In this document: in pieces, positions 6,259-12,010 of the stretch | How the letters are laid out: every line of letters begins with the position of its first letter | Numbering within the stretch: the first letter of the stretch is position 1 | NCBI GenBank assembly: GCA_037440765.1 | Contig: JBBITL010000108.1 | Location: 1-12,010 of the forward strand | Length of the DNA stretch: 12,010 bases | From: DTKY01 sp037440765 | Lineage (GTDB): Bacteria; Acidobacteriota; Terriglobia; Bryobacterales; Bryobacteraceae | Direction: 5' to 3' | Made by a program: the position numbers and the translations under genes | Notes under the pieces: generated by a model | What the model saw: only the letters and a program-made list of their open reading frames with translations | What the model was told of the DNA's origin: nothing | The model's database searches: none

Positions 6259-6626
6259 CAGATCACCTCCGGCGCGAGCGATACGATTTTCATGAACCGC
6301 TTGTCGCGCAATTCGCGAGCCACGGGGCCGAACACGCGCGTCCCCACCGGCTCGCCGGTTTCATTTATAAGCACGGCCGCGTTGGAATCGAACCGGATGT
6401 AGGTGCCGTCCCTGCGGCGCGTCTCCTTGCGCATCCGCACGATCACACAGCGCACGACCTTGCCCTTCTTGATGGCCGAGTCGGGAGCGGCTTCCTTGAC
6501 GCTGGCCGTCACCACGTCGCCCAGCCCGGCCCTGAGGCCGAGGTCGCCGCCGAGGGGCAGGATGCACTGGAGCCTGCGCGCGCCGCTGTTGTCGGCCACC
6601 TCCAGCATGGTTCGCATTCCTATCAT
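6258..6626 (-). CDS. rplN: 50S ribosomal protein L14
   Basis: This 122-residue beta-barrel protein lies at the subunit interface and forms intersubunit bridges with 16S rRNA. It also provides the docking surface for the silencing factor RsfS. The sequence begins MIGMRTMLEVADNSGARR, essentially the family consensus. It continues through GDVVTASVKEAAPDSAIKKG and the diagnostic VIVRMRKETRRRDGTYIRFD, then NAAVLINETGEPVGTRVFGP (82-101), with RELRDKRFMKIVSLAPEVI at the end. The length equals the standard 122 residues. It is the first gene of the classical spc block, but only 12 bases separate it from rpsQ and I see no promoter or terminator there, so S10 and spc appear to be one transcription unit. 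Confidence 0.98.
   Translation of the reverse strand: MIGMRTMLEVADNSGARRLQCILPLGGDLGLRAGLGDVVTASVKEAAPDSAIKKGKVVRCVIVRMRKETRRRDGTYIRFDSNAAVLINETGEPVGTRVFGPVARELRDKRFMKIVSLAPEVI
6261..6270 (-). promoter_or_regulatory. Shine-Dalgarno site of rplX, decides the start
   Basis: The minus strand reads GGAGGTGATC here, a ten-base match to the complement of the 16S rRNA 3' end. It lies two to four bases before the ATG at 6258 and about fifteen from the alternative ATG at 6246. This favours the longer L24 product. It lies entirely within the last codons of rplN. Confidence 0.75.
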
Positions 6627-6638
6627 GGCGTCCTCCTG

Positions 6639-6974
6639 TCAGGCCTTCACCTTCTCGCCGGCGCCCTCCACGGCGAGATTCTCCAGTCTCTCCGCCTCCG
6701 CGCTGATCTGCGCCGCCCGCCGCAGCACCTCCACCAGGCGCCACTTCTTCAGGCGGCTCAGCGGCCGGCTTTCCATGATCCGGACCGTGTCGCCGAGCCG
6801 GGCCACGCCGTCTTCGTCGTGGGCGTAGAACCTCTTCCTGCGCTTCATCACCCTGCGGTACAGGGGGTGGGAGACCCGGCGCGTCACCTCCACCACGATG
6901 GTCTTGGCCATCTTGGTGGAGACCACCTCGCCGACCTTCTCGTTCCTCCGCGTGATGCCCTTGTTGTCGCTCAT
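6639..6974 (-). CDS. rpsQ: 30S ribosomal protein S17 with a C-terminal extension
   Basis: S17 is a primary binder of the 5' domain of 16S rRNA. The OB-fold core is clear: RNEKVGEVVSTKMAKTIVVE (10-29), then RRVSHPLYRRVMKRRKRFYA (32-51), then GDTVRIMESRPLSRLKKWRL (61-80). The core ends near residue 86, where most bacterial S17 proteins stop. This one continues for about 25 residues of acidic, probably helical sequence (ISAEAERLENLAVEGAGEK), reaching 111 residues. The extension is in frame with a normal stop codon, so it looks genuine. The gene lies 8 bases after rpmC. The Shine-Dalgarno signal is weak (GAG in GGGCTGAGACCAGAC). Confidence 0.96.
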   Translation of the reverse strand: MSDNKGITRRNEKVGEVVSTKMAKTIVVEVTRRVSHPLYRRVMKRRKRFYAHDEDGVARLGDTVRIMESRPLSRLKKWRLVEVLRRAAQISAEAERLENLAVEGAGEKVKA

Positions 6975-6982
6975 GTCTGGTC

Positions 6983-7186
6983 TCAGCCCTTCCCGGCCTC
7001 CGTGGTCCGCTCGCGCAGAACCGTGAGCAGGCGGGCCCGGTCCTTGCGCAACACCCGGTACTTCTTCACCCCGTCGGTCTGGCCCATCAGGATCTGGAAG
7101 CGAAGCCTGTAGATCTGCTCGGTCATTTCGTTAAGCTGCGCCCTCAGTTCGGCGCTGTCGAGATCCCTGACTTTGTCCGCCTTCAT
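6983..7186 (-). CDS. rpmC: 50S ribosomal protein L29
   Basis: L29 is a small two-helix protein next to the polypeptide exit tunnel, where it helps form the docking site for signal recognition particle and trigger factor together with L23. The 67-residue product begins MKADKVRDLDSAELRAQLNE and contains YRLRFQILMGQTDGVKKYRV, matching the family. A GTG at 7201 would add five residues (MRGIG) and overlap the rplP stop, but the ATG at 7186 is better supported: AGAGGA (7193..7198) lies six bases upstream of it, inside the alternative extension. Eleven bases separate it from rplP. Confidence 0.95.
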   Translation of the reverse strand: MKADKVRDLDSAELRAQLNEMTEQIYRLRFQILMGQTDGVKKYRVLRKDRARLLTVLRERTTEAGKG

Positions 7187-7192
7187 GCCTAT

Positions 7193-7197
7193 TCCTC

Positions 7198-7198
<1 letters not shown>
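7193..7198 (-). promoter_or_regulatory. Shine-Dalgarno site of rpmC, decides the start
   Basis: AGAGGA on the minus strand lies six bases before the ATG at 7186 and next to the rplP stop codon. It lies inside the five-codon extension that a GTG start at 7201 would create, so the ATG is the likely start. Confidence 0.7.
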
Positions 7199-7614
<416 letters not shown>

Positions 7615-7618
7615 GGCG

Positions 7619-8521
7619 TCATTCCTTCTCCGGCTGGCTGGGGCTCCCGGCGGCGGGGGCCGGCTGGCCCTCCTGCTTCATTTCCTGCTTCCAGGCGGGT
7701 TGCGGCGGGGTGAGCGGCGGCGTGATGGGGGTTGCCGCCCGGACCGGCTGGGGCAACTCGGCCGGCGCCGGCTGCACGGGAGGTCCGGAGGGCTGCCCTG
7801 ACGGCGGCGGCACGCCCCGGCGCTCGCGGTCCCGGCGGTCCCTGGGCGGCATGCGCCTGGGCTCGGGCTCTCCGAACAGCGACGGCCGCGTCTGGCTGTC
7901 CAGAATCTCCCCCTTGTAAACCCAGGTCTTCACTCCGATGATCCCGAAGGTCGTGCGCGCTTCGCTGAATCCGTAGTCGATGTCGGCGCGGAGCGTGTGC
8001 AGAGGCAACTGGCCCTGCAAGTACCACTCGCTGCGCGCGATCTCGGCGCCGTTGAGCCGGCCCGATACGCGGACCTTGATCCCCTTGCAGCCGAAGCGCA
8101 GCGCGCTGTCGACGGCCTTGCGCATGGCGCGCCGGAAGGCCACGCGCTTCTCGAGCTGGAGCGCGATCGACTCGGAGACAAGCTGCGCGTCCAACTCCGG
8201 CTTGTGAACCTCCTGGATGTCGACAAAGACGTCGCGGCGCGTGCTGGACGCCAGCTCCTGCTTCAGCTTCTCGATCTCGGCGCCCTTGCGGCCGATGACG
8301 ATCCCGGGCCGGGACGTGCGGATGGTGACCCGCAGCTTGTTGCCGGGCCGGTCCACCTCCACCGAGCTCACGCCCGCCGCCTTCAGCCGCTCGCGCAGGC
8401 TCTGCTTCAGCTTGAGATCCTCGTGCAGCAGCTTGGCGTAGTCCTGCTTGGCGAACCAGCGCGACCGCCAGTTCTTGGTGTAGCCCACTCGAAATCCGTA
8501 AGGATGAACTTTCTGTCCCAT
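7619..8521 (-). CDS. rpsC: 30S ribosomal protein S3 with a long Pro/Gln-rich C-terminal tail
   Basis: S3 forms part of the mRNA entry channel and its helicase activity in the 30S head. The core is canonical: MGQKVHPYGFRVGYTKNWRS at the start, a KH domain with the GXXG-type motif VIGRKG (75-80), the basic FRRAMRKAVDSALRFG (129-144) with the conserved arginines, and VSGRLNGAEIARSEWYLQG (152-170) followed by LPLHTLRADIDYG. The core ends with GVKTWVYKGEIL near residue 207. Bacterial S3 commonly stops soon after that, at about 210-240 residues. Here about 90 more residues follow: a basic RRMPPRDRRDRERRG section (222-236), then a Pro-, Gln- and Ala-rich, probably disordered segment ending in PSQPEKE. 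Total length is 300 residues. It overlaps nothing and follows rplV by 19 bases. Confidence 0.97.
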   Translation of the reverse strand: MGQKVHPYGFRVGYTKNWRSRWFAKQDYAKLLHEDLKLKQSLRERLKAAGVSSVEVDRPGNKLRVTIRTSRPGIVIGRKGAEIEKLKQELASSTRRDVFVDIQEVHKPELDAQLVSESIALQLEKRVAFRRAMRKAVDSALRFGCKGIKVRVSGRLNGAEIARSEWYLQGQLPLHTLRADIDYGFSEARTTFGIIGVKTWVYKGEILDSQTRPSLFGEPEPRRMPPRDRRDRERRGVPPPSGQPSGPPVQPAPAELPQPVRAATPITPPLTPPQPAWKQEMKQEGQPAPAAGSPSQPEKE

Positions 8522-8540
8522 TGTCAGTCGTCCTGGCCCT

Positions 8541-8879
8541 TCATCCCTCCGCCGCCACCGTGACGGCGATGTGCGCGCTCCTCCGCTGGTAGCGGTAGGC
8601 CCGCCCCATGGGCGCGGGGCGAACCCGCTTGGTCCGGGGCCCCTCGTTCACGTAGGCTTCCGCCACCACCAGTTTGTCCACGTCCAGGCTCGCGAAGCGG
8701 TTCTGCGCATTGGCAATCGCGCTGCGCAGCACTTTCTCGACGGCCGGCGCGATGCTCTTGTTGGTGCCGCGCAGAATGGTCAGCGCGTCGCCGGCGTTGC
8801 GTCCCCGGATCTGGTCCACCACCAGCCGCGCCTTCTGCGGCGAAACCCTGATGTATCTTGCTTCCGCTCTGGCTTCCAT
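8541..8879 (-). CDS. rplV: 50S ribosomal protein L22
   Basis: This 112-residue protein lines the exit tunnel and touches all domains of 23S rRNA. It shows the family pattern: ARYIRVSPQKARLVVDQIRG (7-26), VLRSAIANAQNRF (50-62), and the long beta-hairpin GPRTKRVRPAPMGRAYRYQR (80-99), whose tip projects into the tunnel and is the site of macrolide-resistance changes in other bacteria. The ending RSAHIAVTVAAEG is typical. The ATG is preceded by AGGGG six bases upstream, across the end of rpsS. It lies nine bases after rpsS. No unusual feature is present. Confidence 0.98.
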   Translation of the reverse strand: MEARAEARYIRVSPQKARLVVDQIRGRNAGDALTILRGTNKSIAPAVEKVLRSAIANAQNRFASLDVDKLVVAEAYVNEGPRTKRVRPAPMGRAYRYQRRSAHIAVTVAAEG

Positions 8880-8888
8880 GCAGCACCC

Positions 8889-9179
8889 CTAGGCCGGCTT
8901 GGCCGTCTTCTCCGTCGCCGCCTTGGCGGCGTGTCCCCTGAACGAGCGGGTGGGGGAGAATTCGCCCAGCTTGTGCCCCACCATGTTCTCGGTCACGTAG
9001 ACCGGAATGAACTTCTTCCCGTTGTGCACGGCCAGCGTGTGCCCCACGAACTCGGGCAGGATGGTGGATCGCCGCGACCATGTCCGGATCACCTTCTTCT
9101 CGTTCCGCGCGGTCAGCTCGGCCACCTTGGCAACCAGGTGCTGGTCGCTGAAAGGCCCTTTCTTCAGAGAACGTCCCAT
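8889..9179 (-). CDS. rpsS: 30S ribosomal protein S19
   Basis: This 96-residue protein of the 30S head interacts with S13 and the A-site finger of 23S rRNA. The sequence is close to the bacterial consensus: MGRSLKKGPFSDQHLVAKV at the start, TWSRRSTILPEFVGHTLAVH (33-52), NGKKFIPVYVTENMVGHKLG (53-72), and EFSPTRSFRGHA (73-84). The C-terminal tail KAATEKTAKPA is variable in the family. It follows rplB by 19 bases and precedes rplV by nine bases. Confidence 0.98.
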   Translation of the reverse strand: MGRSLKKGPFSDQHLVAKVAELTARNEKKVIRTWSRRSTILPEFVGHTLAVHNGKKFIPVYVTENMVGHKLGEFSPTRSFRGHAAKAATEKTAKPA

Positions 9180-9198
9180 AGTCCCTCGCTCGGCCCCC

Positions 9199-10029
9199 TC
9201 ACCGTTTCTTCGACCTGTGCGTCACGATCCACTTGTCGGTCCGCTTGTTGTTGCGCGTCTTGAACCCGCGCGTCGGCTGGCCCCAGGGCGTCACCGGATT
9301 GCGGCCGCCGCTGGTCTTGCCCTCGCCGCCGCCGTGCGGATGATCCACCGGGTTCATGCTGACGCCGCGGTTGTGGGGCCGCTTGCCCATCCAGCGCTTC
9401 CTGCCGGCCTTGCCGAGCGACACGTTCTCGTGGTCCGTGTTGCCCACCTGTCCCACGGTGGCCATGCAGCCCGCCTTCACCCTGCGGACCTCGCCCGAAG
9501 GCAGCTTCAGCAGCGCGTAGTCGCCTTCCTTGGAAACCAGCTGGGCCTGGGTCCCGGCCGCGCGCGCCATCTGGGCTCCCTTGCCCGGACGCAGCTCTAT
9601 GCTGTGAATCACAGTGCCGGCCGGAATATTCTTGAGCGGCAGGGCGTTGCCCACCAGGATGTCGGCTTCGGGGCCCGACAGCACGGTCCGCCCCACGGCC
9701 AGGCCGAGCGGACACAGAATGTAGCGCTTCTCACCGTCGCGGTAGTGCAGCAGGGCGATCCTGGCGCTGCGGTTGGGATCGTATTCGATCGCCGCCACGC
9801 GGGCCGGGATGCCGGTCTTGTCGCGCTTGAAGTCGATGACCCGGTACGACTTCTGGTGCCCGCCCCCCCGGAACCGGCTCGATATCCGGCCCAGGCTGTT
9901 GCGGCCTCCGGTGCGCTTCTTCCCGGTGGTCAGGGACTTCTCCGGCTTCTTATCGGTGAGTTCCTTGCGCGTAACCACGCTCTGGAACCGGCGGGTCGGG
10001 GTGGTTGGACGGTAACTCTTGATCGGCAT
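9199..10029 (-). CDS. rplB: 50S ribosomal protein L2
   Basis: This 276-residue protein is required for subunit association and for peptidyl transferase activity. The N-terminal OB-like domain contains the motif GRISSRFRGGGHQKSYRVID (47-66). The SH3-like domain carries GTVIHSIELRPGKGAQMARA (138-157) and YALLKLPSGEVRRV. The C-terminal RNA-binding part has KRPHNRGVSMNPVDHPHGGG (216-235). His230 in this motif is the residue linked to peptidyl transfer in E. coli L2 (His229). The ending is the typical basic KTRNNKRTDKWIVTHRSKKR. GGAGA lies six bases upstream of the ATG, inside rplW. A single base separates it from rplW. Confidence 0.98.
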   Translation of the reverse strand: MPIKSYRPTTPTRRFQSVVTRKELTDKKPEKSLTTGKKRTGGRNSLGRISSRFRGGGHQKSYRVIDFKRDKTGIPARVAAIEYDPNRSARIALLHYRDGEKRYILCPLGLAVGRTVLSGPEADILVGNALPLKNIPAGTVIHSIELRPGKGAQMARAAGTQAQLVSKEGDYALLKLPSGEVRRVKAGCMATVGQVGNTDHENVSLGKAGRKRWMGKRPHNRGVSMNPVDHPHGGGEGKTSGGRNPVTPWGQPTRGFKTRNNKRTDKWIVTHRSKKR

Positions 10030-10030
10030 G

Positions 10031-10318
10031 CTAGATCTCCGCGAATTCCGGCGTCTTCTCGCCGGCTTTCAGCTTGACGTAGGCCTTCTTCCAATCGGCC
10101 CGGTGACCGGTGAAGCGGCCCCGCCGCCGCATCTTGCCGGCCAGGTTGGAGGTCCGGACTTCCTCCACCCTGACCTTGAACAGCTTCTCGACCGCGCTGC
10201 GGATCTCGACCTTGTTGGCCCTGGGGTCGACCTCGAAACACACCGTGCGTTCGGCTTCCTTCCTGGCCTCAACCTTTTCGGTTAGCAGGGGCCGCCGGAT
10301 CACTTCGTGGATATTCAT
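10031..10318 (-). CDS. rplW: 50S ribosomal protein L23
   Basis: This 95-residue protein beside the exit tunnel is the main binding site for trigger factor and signal recognition particle. The start MNIHEVIRRPLLTEK contains the conserved IRRPLLTEK motif (7-15). It is followed by CFEVDPRANKVEIRSAVEKL (27-46) and FKVRVEEVRTSNLAGKMRRR (47-66), then KKAYVKLKAGEKTPEF near the end. The open frame extends upstream into rplD, but only from the chosen ATG does it resemble L23. That ATG overlaps the rplD stop as ATGA (10315..10318), suggesting coupled translation. Confidence 0.98.
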   Translation of the reverse strand: MNIHEVIRRPLLTEKVEARKEAERTVCFEVDPRANKVEIRSAVEKLFKVRVEEVRTSNLAGKMRRRGRFTGHRADWKKAYVKLKAGEKTPEFAEI

Positions 10319-10941
10319 AGCGCCAACGCCTCCGAGAGCTTGCGGGCGGCCGCTTCGCTCATCAGCACCCGCTCGTGCCCGAGCAGGTCGTAAACACAGA
10401 CCTCGCGGCTGGCCACCAGCGTGACGCCCGGCAGGTTCCGCGAGCCGAGCGCCAGGTTGCGGTTCTCGCCGTTGTCCACCACCAGCACGGTCCTGCCGGC
10501 CTCCAGCCTCGTCAGCACAGCCCGGAAGGACCTGGTCTTGTTGTCGGCGAGCGCGAACTCCCGGACCACCTTCAGTTCGCCGTCCTGCAACTTGGCCGTG
10601 AGCGCGGACCTGAGCGCCCCCAGCGCCATCTTCCGCGGCAGGTGGTAGCTGTAATCGCGCGGGACCGGGCCGTGCGTGGTCCCGCCGTGCCGCCACAGCG
10701 GAGAGCGGATCGAGCCCACACGGGCCCTGCCCGTGCCCTTCTGGCGCCACAGCTTCCTTCCGGAACCCGACACTTCCCGGCGCGCCTTGGTCTTGGCCGT
10801 TCCGCTGCGCAGCCCGGCCTGGTGGTGGCGCACGGCCTCGTAGAGAAGCGCCTGCTTGACGGGCGCCGCAAAGACCGAATCGGCGAGATCCACTTCCCCG
10901 ACTTTCTGGTTGTTCAGATCAACTACATCCACCTTGGGCAT
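10315..10941 (-). CDS. rplD: 50S ribosomal protein L4
   Basis: L4 is a primary 23S rRNA binder whose extended loop reaches into the exit tunnel. In E. coli it also represses the S10 operon. The 208-residue product has the globular start MPKVDVVDLNNQKVGEVDL, then the long loop with RREVSGSGRKLWRQKGTGRA (54-73) and RVGSIRSPLWRHGGTTHGPV (74-93), then SYHLPRKMALGALRSALTAK (98-117). A GTG at 10950 would add MNA and overlap the rplC stop, but the ATG at 10941 has GAGGTG (10948..10953) six bases upstream and matches the family start. The E. coli-type leader on which L4 acts is not visible upstream of rpsJ. The stop codon overlaps the rplW start. Confidence 0.97.
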   Translation of the reverse strand: MPKVDVVDLNNQKVGEVDLADSVFAAPVKQALLYEAVRHHQAGLRSGTAKTKARREVSGSGRKLWRQKGTGRARVGSIRSPLWRHGGTTHGPVPRDYSYHLPRKMALGALRSALTAKLQDGELKVVREFALADNKTRSFRAVLTRLEAGRTVLVVDNGENRNLALGSRNLPGVTLVASREVCVYDLLGHERVLMSEAAARKLSEALAL

Positions 10942-10946
10942 GGCGT

Positions 10947-11579
10947 TCACCTCTTCGCGCGCCGCACGATCACGTAGCCGCCGTTGGGTCCCGGCACCGC
11001 GCCCTTGATGACGAGCACGTTTTCCTCGGCGTCCACGTCGATGACTTCCAGATTCCGAACGGTCACGCGGTCCGCCCCCATGTGGCCGGCCATCCGCAGG
11101 CCCGGCAAGACCCGCGAGGGGTAACTGGAGGCCCCGATCGAGCCGGGCGCCCGGTGGAACATGGACCCGTGCGTGGCGTCGCCGCCGCGGTAATTGTGGC
11201 GCTTTATCAAGCCCGCAAAACCCCGCCCCTTGCTCACGCCGATCACATCAACTTTGTCGGCCGGCTTGAACTCTCCGACCAGCACGCGGTCGCCGGTCTT
11301 CAGATCGCCGTCGCCCGGCTTAAGACGCATTTCGCGGAAAAACTTCACTCCTTCAACCCCGGCCTTGCCGGCATGGCCGCGGACCGCTTTGGTGATGCGC
11401 TTCGGCTTGGCGAACTCCAGCAGGCCGAGCTGCACGGAATCGTATCCGTCGCTGACCGGGCTCTTCCGCTGCACCACCACGCACGGTCCGGCCTTCAGGA
11501 GCGTGACGGGCACCACCTGGCCGTCGGGCCGGAAAACCTGCGTCATCCCGATCTTCTTGCCGAGTATTCCTGGGCTCAT
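10947..11579 (-). CDS. rplC: 50S ribosomal protein L3
   Basis: This 210-residue early assembly protein has a beta-barrel and a long loop that comes close to the peptidyl transferase centre. It starts MSPGILGKKIGMTQVFRPDG and contains KVDVIGVSKGRGFAGLIKRH (109-128) and ATHGSMFHRAPGSIGASSYP (135-154), then RVLPGLRMAGHMGADRVTVR (156-175). In E. coli L3 the central loop carries a glutamine methylated by PrmB within a GQNQTPG stretch; here the matching GASSYPS has no glutamine, so that modification should not occur. GAGG lies about five bases before the ATG. The gene follows rpsJ by 23 bases. Confidence 0.98.
   Translation of the reverse strand: MSPGILGKKIGMTQVFRPDGQVVPVTLLKAGPCVVVQRKSPVSDGYDSVQLGLLEFAKPKRITKAVRGHAGKAGVEGVKFFREMRLKPGDGDLKTGDRVLVGEFKPADKVDVIGVSKGRGFAGLIKRHNYRGGDATHGSMFHRAPGSIGASSYPSRVLPGLRMAGHMGADRVTVRNLEVIDVDAEENVLVIKGAVPGPNGGYVIVRRAKR
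10948..10953 (-). promoter_or_regulatory. Shine-Dalgarno site of rplD, decides the start
   Basis: GAGGTG on the minus strand lies six bases before the ATG at 10941. It covers the alternative GTG at 10950, which it could not serve. The site overlaps the rplC stop codon, which suits translational coupling between L3 and L4. Confidence 0.7.
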
Positions 11580-11602
11580 AGCTACCTCAAATCGGCTTAC
11601 GG

Positions 11603-11923
11603 CTACTTCTTCCCAAAAGCCTTGATCTCCACATCCACGCCCGCCGGCAGGTCGAGCTTCATCAGGGCGTCGACCGTCTCCTGGGTCGGCTCCAATATGT
11701 CGAGCAGCCGCTTGTGCGTGCGGATTTCGAACTGCTCGCGCGACTTCTTGTCCACGTGGGGCGACCGCAGCACCGTGTAGCGGTTCTTCACCGTCGGCAG
11801 CGGGATGGGGCCCGCGATCTGCGCCCCGGTGTCGCCAGCCGTCTTGACGATGGCCTTGGTCGACTCGTCCAGTACACGGTGGTCGTAGGCCTTCAGGCGG
11901 ATTCTGATGCGTTCTCTGAGCAT
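11603..11923 (-). CDS. rpsJ: 30S ribosomal protein S10
   Basis: This 106-residue protein of the 30S head also acts in transcription antitermination as NusE with NusB. Conserved features are IRIRLKAYDHRVLDESTKAI (6-25), then the loop GPIPLPTVKNRYTVLRSPHV (38-57), which is long and exposed in S10, and SREQFEIRTHKRLLDI (61-76). It is a few residues longer than the usual 101-105, owing to a slightly extended N-terminus and the ending AFGKK. AAGGA is present but unusually close to the ATG (two bases), so initiation may rely partly on coupling to tuf, whose stop codon is 36 bases upstream. It opens the S10 block. Confidence 0.98.
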   Translation of the reverse strand: MLRERIRIRLKAYDHRVLDESTKAIVKTAGDTGAQIAGPIPLPTVKNRYTVLRSPHVDKKSREQFEIRTHKRLLDILEPTQETVDALMKLDLPAGVDVEIKAFGKK

Positions 11924-11938
11924 TGTCCTTACCGGAAA

Positions 11939-11959
11939 GGGCAGGCTAACCGCCTGCCC
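11939..11959 (-). promoter_or_regulatory. Hairpin between tuf and rpsJ
   Basis: The inverted repeat GGGCAGGC / GCCTGCCC forms a perfect eight-base-pair GC-rich stem with a five-base loop. It begins at the base following the tuf stop codon. On the minus strand the stem is followed by TTTCCGG, not by a run of uridines, so it does not look like a full intrinsic terminator. It could act as a weak attenuator, a pause site or an RNA-stabilising or processing element that sets the ratio of tuf to S10 transcripts. The stem is seen directly; the role is inference. Confidence 0.5.
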
Positions 11960-12010
11960 CTACTCCAAAATCTCGGTGACCGTGCCGGCGCCCACCGTGC
12001 GTCCGCCTTC
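11960..12010 (-). CDS. tuf: Elongation factor Tu, C-terminal end (partial)
   Basis: The last sixteen codons read EGGRTVGAGTVTEILE followed by TAG, the near-universal ending of bacterial EF-Tu, the GTPase that delivers aminoacyl-tRNA to the ribosome. The rest lies outside the window. Its location directly upstream of rpsJ is the usual junction of the str and S10 clusters (rpsL, rpsG, fusA, tuf, then rpsJ) in many bacteria. The identification rests on this short C-terminal motif plus the gene order, which together are convincing. A hairpin starts immediately after the stop codon. Confidence 0.95.
   Translation of the reverse strand, partial: EGGRTVGAGTVTEILE

Noticed and set aside
9164..9715. 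Minus-strand frame inside rplB and other out-of-frame openings such as 8524..9081 and 7608..8027.
   Set aside because: They overlap conserved ribosomal genes in another frame, show Gly/Arg/Gln-rich composition and match no family that I recognise.
10942..10950. GTG start for rplD at 10950, adding three residues.
   Set aside because: GAGGTG, which includes this GTG, is the likely ribosome binding site of the ATG at 10941, and L4 proteins commonly start at the position of that ATG.
11939..11959. Hairpin between tuf and rpsJ as a classical intrinsic terminator.
   Set aside because: The stem is good but is followed by TTTCCGG and not by a uridine tract, so strong termination is not expected. 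I kept it only as a possible regulatory or processing element.

Overview
The window is a single, tightly packed block of the universal bacterial ribosomal protein cluster, read entirely on the minus strand. In transcription order (from high to low coordinates) it holds the 3' end of tuf, then the S10 block (rpsJ, rplC, rplD, rplW, rplB, rpsS, rplV, rpsC, rplP, rpmC, rpsQ), the spc block (rplN, rplX, rplE, rpsN, rpsH, rplF, rplR, rpsE, rpmD, rplO, secY), then map, infA, rpmJ and the 5' end of rpsM. There are 25 complete genes and two cut by the window edges. No intergenic space exceeds 36 bases. I see no RNA gene, mobile element, CRISPR array, duplicated gene or accessory system.

The DNA is clearly GC-rich. 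The host is a bacterium: it has bacterial SecY, type I methionine aminopeptidase, bacterial-length L36 and a zinc-type S14. The style of L3, L29, IF-1 and S3 reminds me of Acidobacteriota of the Solibacter/Bryobacter kind, but this is recollection of family style, not a search result. Genes are joined by very short gaps (1 to 36 nt) or by ATGA and TGATG overlaps, which suggests one long transcript with translational coupling. tuf lies only 36 nt upstream of rpsJ with a small hairpin between them. That leaves no room for a long S10 leader of the E. coli type at this junction.

Functionally, almost every product is a piece of the ribosome. L3, L4, L22, L23, L29, L2, L16, L14, L24, L5, L6, L18, L30, L15 and L36 belong to the large subunit. 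S10, S19, S3, S17, S14, S8, S5 and S13 belong to the small subunit. EF-Tu and IF-1 drive translation, SecY exports nascent proteins, and Map removes their initiator methionine.

The region is ordinary core genome and I do not find a new biological system in it. The points worth a second look are modest: a long Pro/Gln-rich tail on S3, a C-terminal extension on S17, a divergent IF-1, cysteine pairs in L24 alongside zinc-type S14 and L36, the lack of adk between secY and map, a map gene without a visible Shine-Dalgarno site, and the hairpin directly after the tuf stop codon.
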